A stretch of DNA of 64,000 nucleotides from Heterocephalus glaber. Taxonomy: Eukaryota > Chordata > Mammalia > Rodentia > Bathyergidae. Below, piece by piece: positions 46,721-58,713 of the stretch. Position 1 is the first letter of the stretch. Every line of letters begins with the position of its first letter. Below the pieces are notes generated by a model. It ran no database searches, had not been told where the DNA came from, and saw only the letters and a program-made list of their open reading frames with translations. The translations under genes and the position numbers were made by a program. The stretch spans positions 17,450,513-17,514,512 of the forward strand of contig NW_004624734.1 in NCBI RefSeq assembly GCF_000247695.1. Reading direction: 5' to 3'.

Positions 46721-49035
46721 TAACAATGAATTGTGGAAAAAAATAAAATACAGCAAAATTAGTAGGAAAGAATTATTAAATTATGGGTTACACCATTCTT
46801 GTGGATGGTAGTAATGGACTAATAACTTGAATTTCTAGCAGCCAGAAAACAAACCAGAAGCTACAGAAAAGAAAACTGAAAATTTCCCATTAAATATTTT
46901 TTAGATAAGAACTAGAAGCATGGCCTCTTTCTATATGACAGTCCACATCATGTGGGCAAACATTTTATTCATTTGTTAGTTCCAGTCTCAAATGGCGGAC
47001 TTATCAACTGCCTTCTTATATTTGATACATATGTATTAAAATAACATGGGATTATATGTAGATTTCAAACTTTTGACACCAAATTATATTGATTATATCT
47101 TTAAAGTAAAAACTTGAATAAGAAAATTAAAAAGCCCCAAATCAACACAGCTTCAAAAATTCTATTGCATGATGTCAACATTTTCTCTTCCTTCAGAAAA
47201 TTTATATCCCTATAAATAAGACAAGATAAATACAAGAGTATTCATTGATTTTAAAGCCTTAGCTATATTATGAATAACACTTTATAAACTTCCTCACCTC
47301 AAAAACCAGGCTCAGTATCTTAAATTAGGTCTCATAATGAGTATTTTGAGTTAATAGCATTATATTTTATTCCCTAATAGATGGACTTTACTCCTCCCCA
47401 CTTCTAAGATATATCACATCATTTTAATTATGTGAATGCTAATGGACTCAGGGATAAATCTAATTAAATTTGTGCCAATGTAGCATTCTAATAATTGACT
47501 TTAATTTGCAAAAAGAAATCATTATCCCCTCCTCCACTCTCTGATGAACCTAATCTTGGCAAAGTTACATCTTCCAATGCTCAGTGAGAAGATGACTGAA
47601 TTTTCTAGAGGCTATCTATCCTTTTTCCTTGGAAATTGCTGGATTGATGTATCCTGTCAGTTTAACAATTTATATTAAAACTCAGAAAGAGGATGCAGAA
47701 ATGGCCAAGATCCACTACTACCACATAGATAAGGTTGCAAAAATTCAACTTGCAAACCCCAGTCACCAGGTCTGTAGTAAAAGGCCCTTCATTCTAAATA
47801 GGATTAACTGGGCTTTGCTGTGTTATTCAAAACTTTCTCTCATGGATGAAAACAGAAATGTTGCCACCTGGAATGCATTATGAAGGTTAACAGGAAAAGC
47901 GCCCAGAGACAGGGAAAAAGGCATTCTGCCTCACCTCTTTTCCTGTTTTCCCTGAATAAACAGCAGAGAATGTTGATCTTCTGAAGAAGAAAAAAAAAAT
48001 CTGATGAAGACCTATTCACTAAAATTGATAAAATGCTCCATTACCTCAGGATCAAAGTAAAGTCAAGAAAAAATTACACCTAAGGGGACCAGGAGAGCTC
48101 ATAGAAGCCTATCAACAGACAGGCAAGTGACAGACCAGGAAGCAATTGTGGAGCCATCAACCTAACTGCCTGTGAAATCTACCCGGGACTGCGCTCTGCC
48201 ACCCGGAGAATATTATCTCTCGATGAGTGCACCTGGGACCTGTCAGTCATTCAAGCCCAGAAAATTAAGGGTTATATTATAATTGTCTCCATTTCATAAC
48301 CTTAGTTTTCAATGAACTGGAAAGGTACTAGACTCAAAAACAATTTGCTTTTTAAAAGGCTGAATGAAATATAAAATGATATGATTTCTTATGGTTGTAA
48401 GGACAGAAATACAGAACAAATTGTACTGAAGCTAACAATAATATATTTTATCTTTCATAGTCACATCAAAACACTATCCAAATTATGACCCTCAGTAGTA
48501 CTAAATAATTTTACTACAGGGACACTGGCTAGGTACACAATTAGCTTTTACCAATATTTCTCTAATTTAACGATACATTTTGTTAAAAATCACAAACTGA
48601 TAATTCATTAACTTTTGAATGGGTCTTAGGAAATAAAAATTACTTTGCACATTATAGATGTGCATGTAAATTAAAGAGATTGTGTTGTTTTGTTTTTGAT
48701 AGTGTTGTGTTTCTCCACTAAATCTTGTTAATTTATTATAAATACTGTCCTTTCTGAGAATCTTCATTCTCATTGTGATGTTATAGTAAATGCAATGGTT
48801 GACTTTGAAAAACAAATAGCATAATTTAATATTATGCTGTTGCATATTATATTAATAAAAGCACCATTTACCAAATTTTATTTTACAGATGGAGTCATTC
48901 CTAAATAATTAGAGATCTAGACAAACCAACTTTAATATAATTAGATATAGCCAATTTGTATCCATGGTTTTGAAATTGCCCTTCATAGTTGGAGGGACTG
49001 AATGAACTGTCAGATGTGGGAGAGGTATTTGATTA
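46721..49035. other. Gene-free stretch; 47500-48260 is a candidate conserved element
   Basis: No transposon was recognised. About 47500-48260 is more GC-rich, holds several CpGs around 48180-48230, and carries an 84-codon frame (47629-47883) with an ordinary composition but no recognisable domain. Flanks are AT-rich. Confidence 0.4.
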
Positions 49036-49039
49036 GTGA

Positions 49040-49285
49040 TAATCAAATAGAGCACTTCATGCTCTAGGAAATACCTTCATATATACTATCCCATTGGATG
49101 GTCATAATAACTCTGTATGACAAATAATCATATTTTTATTTTCCTCATTTTTGAGCCTTTATGTACAATCATTAATCATAAGAATCAGACATTAATGTTG
49201 CTTGAGCGAACTTATACTGTTGGTCAGTAATAAACCTGGGACTTATATTGGGCCTTCGAGTTCCACAGTCTGTGGTTCTACCTAC
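49040..49285 (+). mobile_element. MIR SINE remnant
   Basis: 'gagcacttcatgctctagga', 'atcccattggatggtcataa', 'taactctgtatgacaaata' and 'tttattttcctcatttttga' match MIR in order. Confidence 0.6.
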
Positions 49286-49454
49286 AACAATAGACTCTAT
49301 CAAGTACAGTACATCCACTGTTGTCATTAATTGTCTATTCACCTGATGCTTTTATATGATCTCCTCACCCAAGAGTAGCTATCACTACTGTACATAAGCC
49401 TTGCTTAGACAAACTAAGTAATTCATATTGTAGTCAAACTTTTTGTTTGGTCAT

Positions 49455-49870
49455 CTTATTTTTTTTAATTTATTAATTTTATTGGTACCTTTTAGGTATA
49501 CAATATGCTGACATTTATTATTGGGAATTTGTACCTTTACATATCTTCGTTCTTATTATTTCCCCATTTCTCTGCCCTCCCTTTAAACTGTCCATCCCTC
49601 CCTATTTTCAAAGACTTTGTTTCTATTTTTTCCTTTTCTCGTATTTATTACTTTCTCTTCTTTCCTTTCCTTTACTCCTCCCACTTCCCCTTCCCCTTTG
49701 GACCTTTTCTTTGTGTTTCACATTATCTATTATACATTTTGATCCTCATTTACACTTTCAGTTTCACACACCAGAGAAAATATTTGATATTTACACGTGT
49801 CTCCTATTTACTTCACTTAAGAGTGTGCCCTCAATGGTCATCTTCGTGTTACACAGAAATATCATACACA
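49455..49870 (-). mobile_element. L1 3'UTR and ORF2 tail
   Basis: A T run at 49459-49466 is the poly(A) tail in reverse. The pyrimidine-rich block 49555-49710 is the antisense of the L1 purine block. 'cagtttcacacaccagagaa' at about 49759 matches other L1 tails here, and 'cacttaagagtgtgccctca' fits the end of ORF2. The 163-codon plus-strand frame over 49505-49996 is the antisense of this element and not a gene. Confidence 0.75.
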
Positions 49871-49989
49871 GATACCCATCCTTGGAGGGGAAGCACCATG
49901 GACAGGTTACTAATCCCAGAAGACAATTGTAAAGACTGTGTTGATTTCTGCTCGGGTTCCTATGTATTACATAGGGCTTTTCTCAAACC

Positions 49990-50230
49990 TATCTAACAGA
50001 GGTTGAGTCCACTGAGAGAGAACACTCATACAAAAGTCAGGCAAAGCAACTTTGTTACTCACTAATAGGCAACAAGAAGCAACAGAAGCCCAGGATCCAT
50101 GTGAAGCCAGTTCCCAAGTCTCAGGAAAACTGCCTCCGGTAGATGGAATCTTACCTTTGTCCCATTTATCAGTTAAGATGAACAGCCCAAAATCACTACA
50201 TTCTGGGTTTGTGCCCTGGATGATATTTGG
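49990..50230 (-). repeat. Possible ERV-type LTR fragment, unassigned
   Basis: 'ctttgttactcactaatagg' and 'agttcccaagtctcaggaaa' resemble the style of antisense ERV LTR sequence. No TG/CA ends or polyadenylation signal could be fixed. Confidence 0.2.
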
Positions 50231-50239
50231 ATCACTGGG

Positions 50240-51705
50240 CTAAAGCACTGTAGGACATACTATAGGATGGATGAGAAAAAAGCCTGAGTGTCCCAAACAG
50301 CTACTGCTTAGCTCAGGATGTTGCATCCACATAACATTCTGCATGAGAATTATAACTAAGAATATATGCAAGACCACAATATGTCTCTAAATATAAAGAG
50401 ATTTTGAGGTGAAAGTCAATTAGGAAATAATGAAATATTGGAAATTTCTCTGTACTCTTACTATTTTCTAAAAAGTGGGATATAGATTTATGAAGACAAA
50501 AGGCATCTTGCTCAACTTCTACTAGGGAGAAAAAAATGTTACTCATTGAAGGAAACTTAGATCTTTATCATCTGGAGATGATACCAGAGAAATCTCATTC
50601 ACAAGCTTTACTCACTTGTCTTTTACTGCCATGTGATGCCTTTCCCCGACTTGCTGCCCTAGAGACTGAAAGCCCTTTGCTTTTGTCTTGTCACTTCTCT
50701 GGAAATGTACTGTTCATTGAAGACACTATGTAAGTTTAGAATCAAATCCTCTTCTTGGAGAATTATTCATTCCCTGGGATCTCATTAAAAAATGTTTTTT
50801 TGATGTGTGTGTGTACGTGCACACGTCTGTTTATCAGATGTGTCAATATATTTCTTTTGTTTTTCTCTTATTAATCTGTCATTTCTCATAAGCGTCCACT
50901 CTAAGAATAAAATGTGGTGAAATGAGTATTTTTCACCTACACAGGGGAAGAGTTGAGTAGGATAACATAATTCAGAGCCCCATCCTAGTGAGTGTACAAT
51001 AATCAAAAGTTGTGTAGGTGTTAGCCACACAAGAATTTCTCATGGTCTTCTAAGATAAGTGAAATGCTTATGGCATCTATGATATTTTTAAATCAATGAT
51101 CCTATTTTAGTTGCTCAGCACAAGGAAAAAAAATTATGTATTCCAACAGCATACCTTCCAATTCTATTAATAATTACAAACATCGTGGTTAAATGCAGAT
51201 TAATAATATATGTTTGTCACAGGTCAAATGTTTGCTCAAGTGTTGGACACTTCTCCTTCTTGGTACCCTACATATAACTTGATATTCATAAAGTTTGCCT
51301 TTGGTTTACCTTCTCTTTAGATACAACTATTTCCCCTATAATAACTATAATAATCCTGCCTTTGTTCCCCAAATTTCAAGATGATTTTGCTACCACCATA
51401 TTGATTTTCAAAGAACACTATCTATTAGATTGTTCTTGAATTCAGCCAACTGGCAATTCTTGACTCCAATCACATCCTGACAGTATATAGATGTCTTGTG
51501 TTTTGCATCCTAAAATCCTGTAGCCCTCACCTTATTATCCATTAATTTTCAATCTGGAGTAGACAGCATCTCACAACTGTATTTTCCATATCTGTCCTCT
51601 TCTTCTCAATTCATATTTGCCATATTTTCTGATGTATGGTATGAATGGATTTGCTAGTGAATTATTGATGAAGCAGCAATTTAATGTAGGAAATCTGCTG
51701 CCTGC
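50240..51705. other. Gene-free stretch
   Basis: Nothing recognised. Frames of 65-81 codons on both strands are not supported. Confidence 0.45.
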
Positions 51706-51708
51706 TAA

Positions 51709-52128
51709 GTTAGTCAGTTTTTCATTAGTATTAAAATAAAATTCCAGGCTACGTAACTTAATAAAGAAAATAGGTTCACTTGTCTCACAGTTTCAGAGGT
51801 TCGAAGGCATAGTGCTAGCACAGCTTGGCCCTGGTGAGGACGTCATGGTGCATGGTGTCACAGGGTGGAAGCACATGTGGAAGGAAGAGATCTGAAGACA
51901 GGAAGTCAGAGAGTATTTCAGGGCTTGGGTGCGCTCTTGTTATTGCTCATCTAAGAACTAACGCAGAGTCCCAGGTGGATTACCTTATTCCTTTCCTAGA
52001 TCAGCTTCTCCAGTGAGCTAAGAACTTACACTACACCCCACCTCTCCAAAGATCTACACAGTTCTATCTGTCAACATCACCACCAAACAAGCCTACTATA
52101 CATGAAGGGAGAAACTGAAACCATAACA
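51709..52128 (-). mobile_element. MaLR-type LTR
   Basis: The plus strand has 'aaaataggttcacttgtctc', 'acagtttcagaggttcgaag' and 'gcacatgtggaaggaagaga', ending 'gaaactgaaaccataaca'. This is the reverse complement of a MaLR LTR of about 420 bp. The 63-codon frame at 51825-52016 reads antisense LTR sequence. Confidence 0.7.
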
Positions 52129-52129
52129 A

Positions 52130-54088
52130 AACATTCCATCTGATAAAATGTAACTCCTCCAGTTAAAAAGAATATTTCCCAAATATTCTTTAATACTTAA
52201 TCCAATTTTGGAATTTCAAATGCAATAGAATATAGAATGATAATAAGAAATAAAGCTTCCTTATTGAGATTTCTCACTGAGAACAAGTGTGGCCCAGTTG
52301 CCTGGATGGAAGTATCATATTTCATACTGTGGATGAGGCTATTGACTATTTTCTCAAAAAAAAAAATGCCTTCAGTGATATTGATGACTTCATCAGTGAT
52401 GAAGACATTAATGTGTTTCTGAACAAGAGTGACAACCCAGGTCACATTTTTAGGTACTAAGCCTTTAAATTGGAACTTAAATCTAATAGTTCTTACAAAG
52501 CTAGAAAAATTTGAAATATTCCTGCTACAACAAAGTCTTTATCAAAACACACTTTTTCATACACATTATAATTGATGAAAACAAGAGGAATATTGGCAGA
52601 TTATTTCTTAGAATTGGAAGGAATCCCTGGATACAGACATTATTTCTTCCTAATCCTTGAAACAACATTGCTAATTTTGGGCGGCATCCAAATTGCTTCA
52701 TTTCTCGTGAATCAGAAACTGCAGGCTAAAACACTGGACAATTCTTTCTTGATGAAGAGTCCCTCTGGGCCTTTGTGACATTTCTCTACCTATCATCCTA
52801 CTTCTGCCAAATAGAGTAACACATAATTAGTTATTTCTTCTCTAACCAAAACCTACCGAGTAAACAGAATTATTAGTTCTGTCCTCTAACCCCAGTCTCT
52901 TCACTCTGCATCCTTTCCTTCTTTTTTAGAGTCTAGAACAGCTTTGTTAACTCCCAAGGAAATATATACCAAATACGCTGAAAGAATCCAAGGAAAATGG
53001 TGAAAATTCACTATTTGAAAGGAAGAAAGACTTCAGGAGGAAACAACATGGAACTTTGTGCGGGGTGGCATACTATGTGAGGAACCCCTTTTGAGGAGAA
53101 TGGACTTTATTTCTCCTTGTAACATTAGACCGATAGCTACTCTCCCAGGATTCAAATTGCTAGTTTTCCATGCCTTCCCATAGACTGAAATTACCAGTAA
53201 TGCCTCATCAGCTGCTTTTCGTCAAGGCTATTTCATCAGGAGATTAACAGAATGTCTGAAAAGCAGGTTTTCTTCCTTCTTTTTCCATATGACATTGTTG
53301 GCTTTAGCCATAAATAATATTAAAAATAGTCACTGAGTCTTGGGAAACACGTAAATTGCATATAAATAATGTTACTTGGTTGGCTGGCAGGAGGAGGAAG
53401 ATGTGGTGATTGAGAACACTGAAATTCTACCCCTCCTAACAATAGCTGAAGGACTTCTCTTCTACAAAGCCTTTCTCTCACACCTCATTTCCTTCCAGCT
53501 AATAAACACTAATGAGATAGCGAAACTGTGCACTACTGTGTTATACAGCTGTCCTTTCTCACTGTGACTCCTGAAGGAGTAATTTGTCTCTCTCATTACA
53601 TTTACTCACTCCTGGTCCTCCCCTCTTTACTTCTGTCATGCATTCTCTCTCCTGTGATACCAGTCTTTGTTTCTCTCTCTCCCTCCCTCTTTGCCCCCTT
53701 CTCTATTCTTCCATGTAGAGATATAGAAAGAATATTTACACTTCATTATCATCACCTGAAAAAAGGCTTCAATCACGTGAGTGACAGGAAAGAAAAAGCA
53801 TCAGAGGATGTCAAAGTGCTTCTTAGATTTGAAATGCCAATTCAGCAAGTTAACAGCAACAGCTCAACATGAAACCTATCAACTCTACTGAATTCTGACA
53901 ATGGAATTATAATTGGAGGATTGTCTCTCTCTCTCTCTTTTTTTTCCCCAACTTGAAATCAAATTGTTTGGCTGTTTGAAAGTTAATGTATTTTCTTAGA
54001 GGTGCTTGCCTTGAACAACTATACATACTTATACTCCACATAACTGCACTGTCTCCTTCTGAAAGGACTTCTGACAGCTTTTCTGAAA
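52130..54088. other. Gene-free stretch of 2 kb
   Basis: No confident repeat. An acidic peptide fragment is visible at about 52310-52440. A short (TC)n/T run lies at 53923-53946. Confidence 0.4.
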
Positions 54089-54090
54089 GA

Positions 54091-54112
54091 ATAGATAGAG
54101 GAATAGATAGGC

Positions 54113-54158
<46 letters not shown>

Positions 54159-54180
54159 ATAGATAGAGAGAGAGAGATAG
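54091..54180 (+). repeat. (GATA)n microsatellite
   Basis: About 14 perfect AGAT units from 54113, flanked by variant GATA units and ending in GAGAGA. Confidence 0.95.
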
Positions 54181-55555
54181 CAGTATAAAATTTTCTAACC
54201 CAAAAGTCAAAACAATGACTTCAGACCTCTTTGTTGAGAAACTTCCTAAAAGGACAGCTAGATCTGGGGAAAATTTAATACCAGTCTGTAATTTCAGCAA
54301 CTGTTTTTTTCTAGCTTAAGGTTCAAAATAGCAGGAAATAGCATACTGCTATCTAAGTTTTAGAACTCATGAGCATTGTACTAGAAATTTAACCCATCTC
54401 TTTATGATTCATTGACTCAGTACTCATCACAATTTTGTTTGCTAAGGGTGATAGCAGATCCAAGAAGACTTCAAAGCTAGTTTTAATTTTTTGAACTAGG
54501 AAATTAATGGCTGGCAAGAGAAAAAAAACACTACACTACACAAATTCTTAGTTTGCTCCCAGTTAGAACTCCGGAAGGTGTCACGCTGCTCTACTCAGGC
54601 CTCTTTTTCCTGTGTAGTTGACAGCATTGTTTATGTGGATTAGAAAACTTTCCACTCTCTTCCAATAACTATGACCCAAAAAGAGTAAAATGTTATTTCA
54701 TCACTTTTTAACATTTTGAAGAAGGAATTAGGTTTGGCCCTTCTTAGTGGCCAGAATGTATTTTGTTCTCCCTTCAAAGAAAGTCTTTGGCAGGAACTAA
54801 TGTCTAGAAAAGACAAAAAAGACAGACATTAAATACTACAAGATGTGAACCGAATGGTTAGAGGGTAATTTGCAGATCTTGCTGACAAGAGATACACGTG
54901 ATAGTGGGAAACAGCAGAGAGGTTTAGATCTGCTGTATGATGAAGGAGAGCAGGGGCTTTGTGTTCTGAAAGAGACCCAGAGGCTTTGTAAATCAAAATC
55001 CCCCCCCACTTCTGTGTTCAGTTGCCATATTTGGATAGCAATTTTAATAGTACACACAATTCATGTGAAGATATCCTATTGCTTCCCAAGATAAGTATGC
55101 CTAAGCGTGGTGAAAATGAAGAAAACAATTGCTTTGAATGAAGAGCAAATTAGGAATGGCGAAATAAATCCATGTTAAAAATATGCACCTTAACATTATA
55201 AAAATGTCAATACCACATAAACTAGTTTATATACTACCTCTGGATCTATCCATAGATTGACTAAAGGATCACCTATACTTTGAGAATTTTCTTGCTAATT
55301 TCACATCAGTATTTATACAGTAGCAGCAGAGATTTCTATCTCACTAAAGATAATTGTCCCAGGTGGACCAGAATTTGTTTGAGCTTGGCACTACAGAAAT
55401 AAATGCAAACAACTCCTCTCTTACACTCTTTCCTGAAAGTTGACTGAAATGTTCTCCAACCACCTAAAATGAATATTGTCTCACCGTCCTCCTTTGATCT
55501 CCTAAAGTCAAATTTTACATGATAATCCTGGGGGATAGATTTTTATCAATAACTG
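54181..55555. other. Gene-free stretch
   Basis: Nothing recognised beyond a C run at 55001-55008. Confidence 0.45.
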
Positions 55556-55559
55556 CTTT

Positions 55560-57345
55560 TTGAGATGTTAGTCACATATCATAAAAGTTACCCTTGAAGG
55601 TTACATTTCACGCTAATACATAGCATATTAACAGCTTTGTGCAACAATAACCATTACATAATTTTAGAATGTTTCCATTACTCCCCAAAGAAATCTCCTA
55701 TCCATTTGTAGTCATTTCCCATCCTTTCCTCTTCCACCACCTGGAATCAGTAATCTACTTTCTGTGTCCATGTATTTGCCATTTTTTCTTTTTTAGGCTT
55801 TGCACAATAACAGAGTCATACAAAATATAGTATTTTGTGACTGATGTTTTCTTTTAGCATATTTTCAAGATGCACCCCAGTGGTAGTAGTTGTACCCTAT
55901 CATTCCTTTCTGTTACTGAATAACACTCCATAAAAATATATTTTCTTTGTCCATTCATTAGATGGACATTTGGGTTGTTTCCACTCTCGTTATTCTGATT
56001 AATCCTGTTATGAACATTTGTGTACTAGTTTTTGAAATAACTTTTTTTTCATTTCTCATAGCTATTTATCTAGGAGTGAAATTTCTGGGTAACATATTAG
56101 CTCTATGATTCCTATTTTGAAGAGCTAGTAAACTATTTTCCAAAGAGATCACATAGTTTACATTTTCATCAGCAAAATGAAGATTCTAATATCTTTATAT
56201 CCACATGGTTCTTGTCAGTGTCTTGCTTTTTAATTATAGCTGCGGCAGTGGATGTGAAAGTGGATCTTATTGTGGTTTTGATTTGTATTTCCTTAATGAT
56301 TAAGGATGCTGAGTATCTCTTCATGTGCTGATTGTCATTTTATGATTTGCAAATTTTTTTTTTTTCACTTTTTGAGGGTTTTTTTTCACATTTTCACAGC
56401 AGGATTTGAACCACAGGCAATTTTTCAATTTGATAAAATTAATTTGTTTTTGTTGTTGCTGTGAATTTGGTATCATCTTAAACAAGCCACTGCCAAAATC
56501 AATATCATGAAGAATTTCCCTTGTGTTTAGATTTAATTGTGACATATTTTTGCTCTTGGTTTTAAGTCTTTGATCCATTTTAAATTTATTTCTGTTTATG
56601 GTATGAAGTGTGGGTCTGGCCTCATTGTTTTTCATGTGAATGTTCAGTTGTATCAAAATAATTTGTTAAGACTTAGTTTAGAAGCTCTAGTCTAAAATAA
56701 ATTGACCAAAAGTGCAAATACTTATTCTTGTACTGTCAACCTTATTCCACTAATCTATATATCTATGATGGTGCAACATTAGCTCGATTGTTTGTAAATT
56801 GAGAATTGAAATTGAGAAGTATTGATCTATCAGTTATTTTGTTTGTTTGTTTATCTTTTTGTTTCTTCAAAACTGTGTTGAGTATTCTGTATCCCTTGCA
56901 AGACCATGTGAATTTAATCTCTTCTTGCTTATTTCTGAATAAAGGGTACAAACACAATGAGGATTATTATGAATCTGTAACCAGATTTTTAGTGTATTGC
57001 TATGCTAACAATACTAAGTTTTCTAATTCATGAACAGAGATATCTATCTCATTAGTTCTTCCTTGAGTCCTTTTAATTATATTTTGTAGTTTTCTTCATG
57101 CAGGACTCTTGCACTTCTTTTATTAAATTTATTCTTAAACATTTGGTTATTTTTGGTCCTGTTGTAAGTGGATTTTTTTCATTATTTTATTTTGTATTAT
57201 TACTATGAGTGTAGATAAAAAATATATTTTGCATATTAAAATTATATATAAATATATATAAATGCTTATACATTTTATTAACCCTTTCAAAGAATTAACT
57301 TGATTTTATTGATTACAATACTTTTATATTAAACATTTCAATTTT
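55560..57345 (-). mobile_element. Ancient L1M, 3'UTR to mid ORF2, broken
   Basis: The plus strand carries reverse-complement words of an old L1 in the correct order. 'agatggacatttgggttgtt' and 'ctgcggcagtggatgtgaaa' sit in the 3' part (55920-56260). 'agtctttgatccattttaaa' lies near 56565, 'tattccactaatctatatat' near 56745, 'aattcatgaacagagatatc' near 57026, and 'cttgcacttcttttattaaa' near 57107 further into ORF2. Indels break every frame, so it is a fossil. The AT-rich end at 57220-57260 is a secondary (TA)n tract. Confidence 0.8.
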
Positions 57346-57471
57346 TCGGCTATAATCTCTATTCTTTTCTTCTTCTTTATTTTATTTTGGTCAAGTAAGT
57401 ATTAACAAGTTCTGGAAGTAAACTCAGCAGCACTCAGAATTTCAATAATTTTTAAAAAATTTTATTTGCAT

Positions 57472-57530
57472 TTGCCAGTGATTGAAACTAGGGCCTTTTT
57501 CATGTCAGGCTAGTGCTCTACCACTGAATA
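57472..57530 (-). mobile_element. ID-type SINE, degraded
   Basis: On the minus strand 'ttcagtggtagagcactagc' and 'ctgacatgaaaaaggcccta' are an ID A-box half followed by a damaged B box ('gtttcaatcactgg'). Confidence 0.75.
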
Positions 57531-57534
57531 AATG

Positions 57535-58040
57535 CATGAATTAATAAAGAGCAATGTTTATACACCTTATAGTTAAGTCCATTTGCAACAGTTCCTTTTA
57601 CAATGATATCAGGTAGTAGGAAAACTTAATTACACGATAGTCAAAAGTTATAACTGAAAAGGAACATAAGTTTGACAGGTAGAATTTTGTGAAGATTGGT
57701 AAGACAGTAAACAATTAGATCTCACAGGATGGAGGTTTTAACTGGAAATATCTAATCAGAAAAGACCTAACTATTTTGCAATGCATGGACCAAGCATCTT
57801 ACTCTTGCTGCTTCCAACTCTTCGCTTGTCTGTCTCATTATTAAAGTACAACCTATCGCGGAAGTCAAGTGAACTTTTTCTTGGAGGTAATATGTGCTTT
57901 TATTATTTGAGTCTCCAATCTATTGTACTAATGTGGAAAGAAATAGCTTTTGCAGGGTAAACTTCCAAATAATTTTCTGAAATAATGTATTTGAATATGA
58001 TTAAGTGGTATTCTTCATTCAGAAATTGTCAAATTCTTTG
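57535..58040. other. Gene-free stretch
   Basis: Nothing recognised. Confidence 0.4.
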
Positions 58041-58404
58041 TGCTTTGGATCCGGAATGTCCTTAAAGTTTCCTCTGTTAAAATCTTGGTCCCCAGGCAGA
58101 AAGATGGTTGAATCTTTTGGAGATGAGGCTAATGATAGGATGTGATTATCAAAGGCAAGCCCTTTAAGAGATACTGGGGTATTGGGTCACCAGCTCCTTC
58201 CTGTCTCTATTTACTTTCCAGGCACTGTGAGAGGAAAAGGCCATCTTCAGTATAGTATCCGACTACCATGGACTGTGCTGCCACAGGTCCAAAATAGTGG
58301 GCCCACAGGAAGAGACTGAAAAAATGAGCTCAAATAAGTCTTTCCCTCTTTCAAATGATTGTCTCAGGATTTTTTGTCACAGTAATGGAAAGCTAATTAG
58401 TGCA
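58041..58404 (+). mobile_element. Solo LTR, MaLR type
   Basis: It starts 'tgctttggatccggaatgtc' and passes 'aaatcttggtccccaggcag', 'gactaccatggactgtgctg' and 'caaatgattgtctcaggatt', ending near 'ggaaagctaattagtgca'. The usual AATAAA is mutated to AATAAG ('caaataagtctttccc'). About 364 bp, with no internal region next to it. Confidence 0.8.
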
Positions 58405-58500
58405 CTTTGTATTATTACAGTCCAGAATAATTGAGTATTTTAAGCAATTATTGATTTGTTTCATACATGAAGGTAAAAGGTAAATGCATATATACAAACT

Positions 58501-58524
58501 ATATATATATATATATATATATAT
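58501..58524 (+). repeat. (AT)n microsatellite
   Basis: Twelve perfect AT units. Confidence 0.95.
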
Positions 58525-58642
58525 GAACAAATACAGTTAAACAAAAGAGACAGAATTACATAGGTCTGTATTGTACCTATAAAGGCAATCACATTAAAAT
58601 GTTAGAAGCATTGCTATTATGTGAAAGTATGAATCCATTCTT

Positions 58643-58700
58643 TTTTTTGTGGTACTGGGGATCCACTCATTCAGCAGGCGCAGAGCTACATCACTGGCCC
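58643..58700 (-). mobile_element. ID-like SINE with internal deletion and perfect target-site duplication
   Basis: On the minus strand it reads 'gggccagtgatgtagctctg', then 'cgcctgctgaatgagtggat' and 'ccccagtaccacaaaa'. The section between the A and B boxes is shortened. 'tgaatccattctt' stands on both sides (58630-58642 and 58701-58713) without mismatch. Confidence 0.9.
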
Positions 58701-58713
58701 TGAATCCATTCTT

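Noticed and set aside
49505..49996. 163-codon plus-strand frame with hydrophobic stretches
   Set aside because: It is the antisense of a minus-strand L1 3'UTR. The membrane-like look comes from the pyrimidine-rich strand (Phe, Leu, Ser).
54019..54300. 93-codon minus-strand frame with Ile/Tyr/Leu/Ser repeats
   Set aside because: Generated by the (GATA)n microsatellite.
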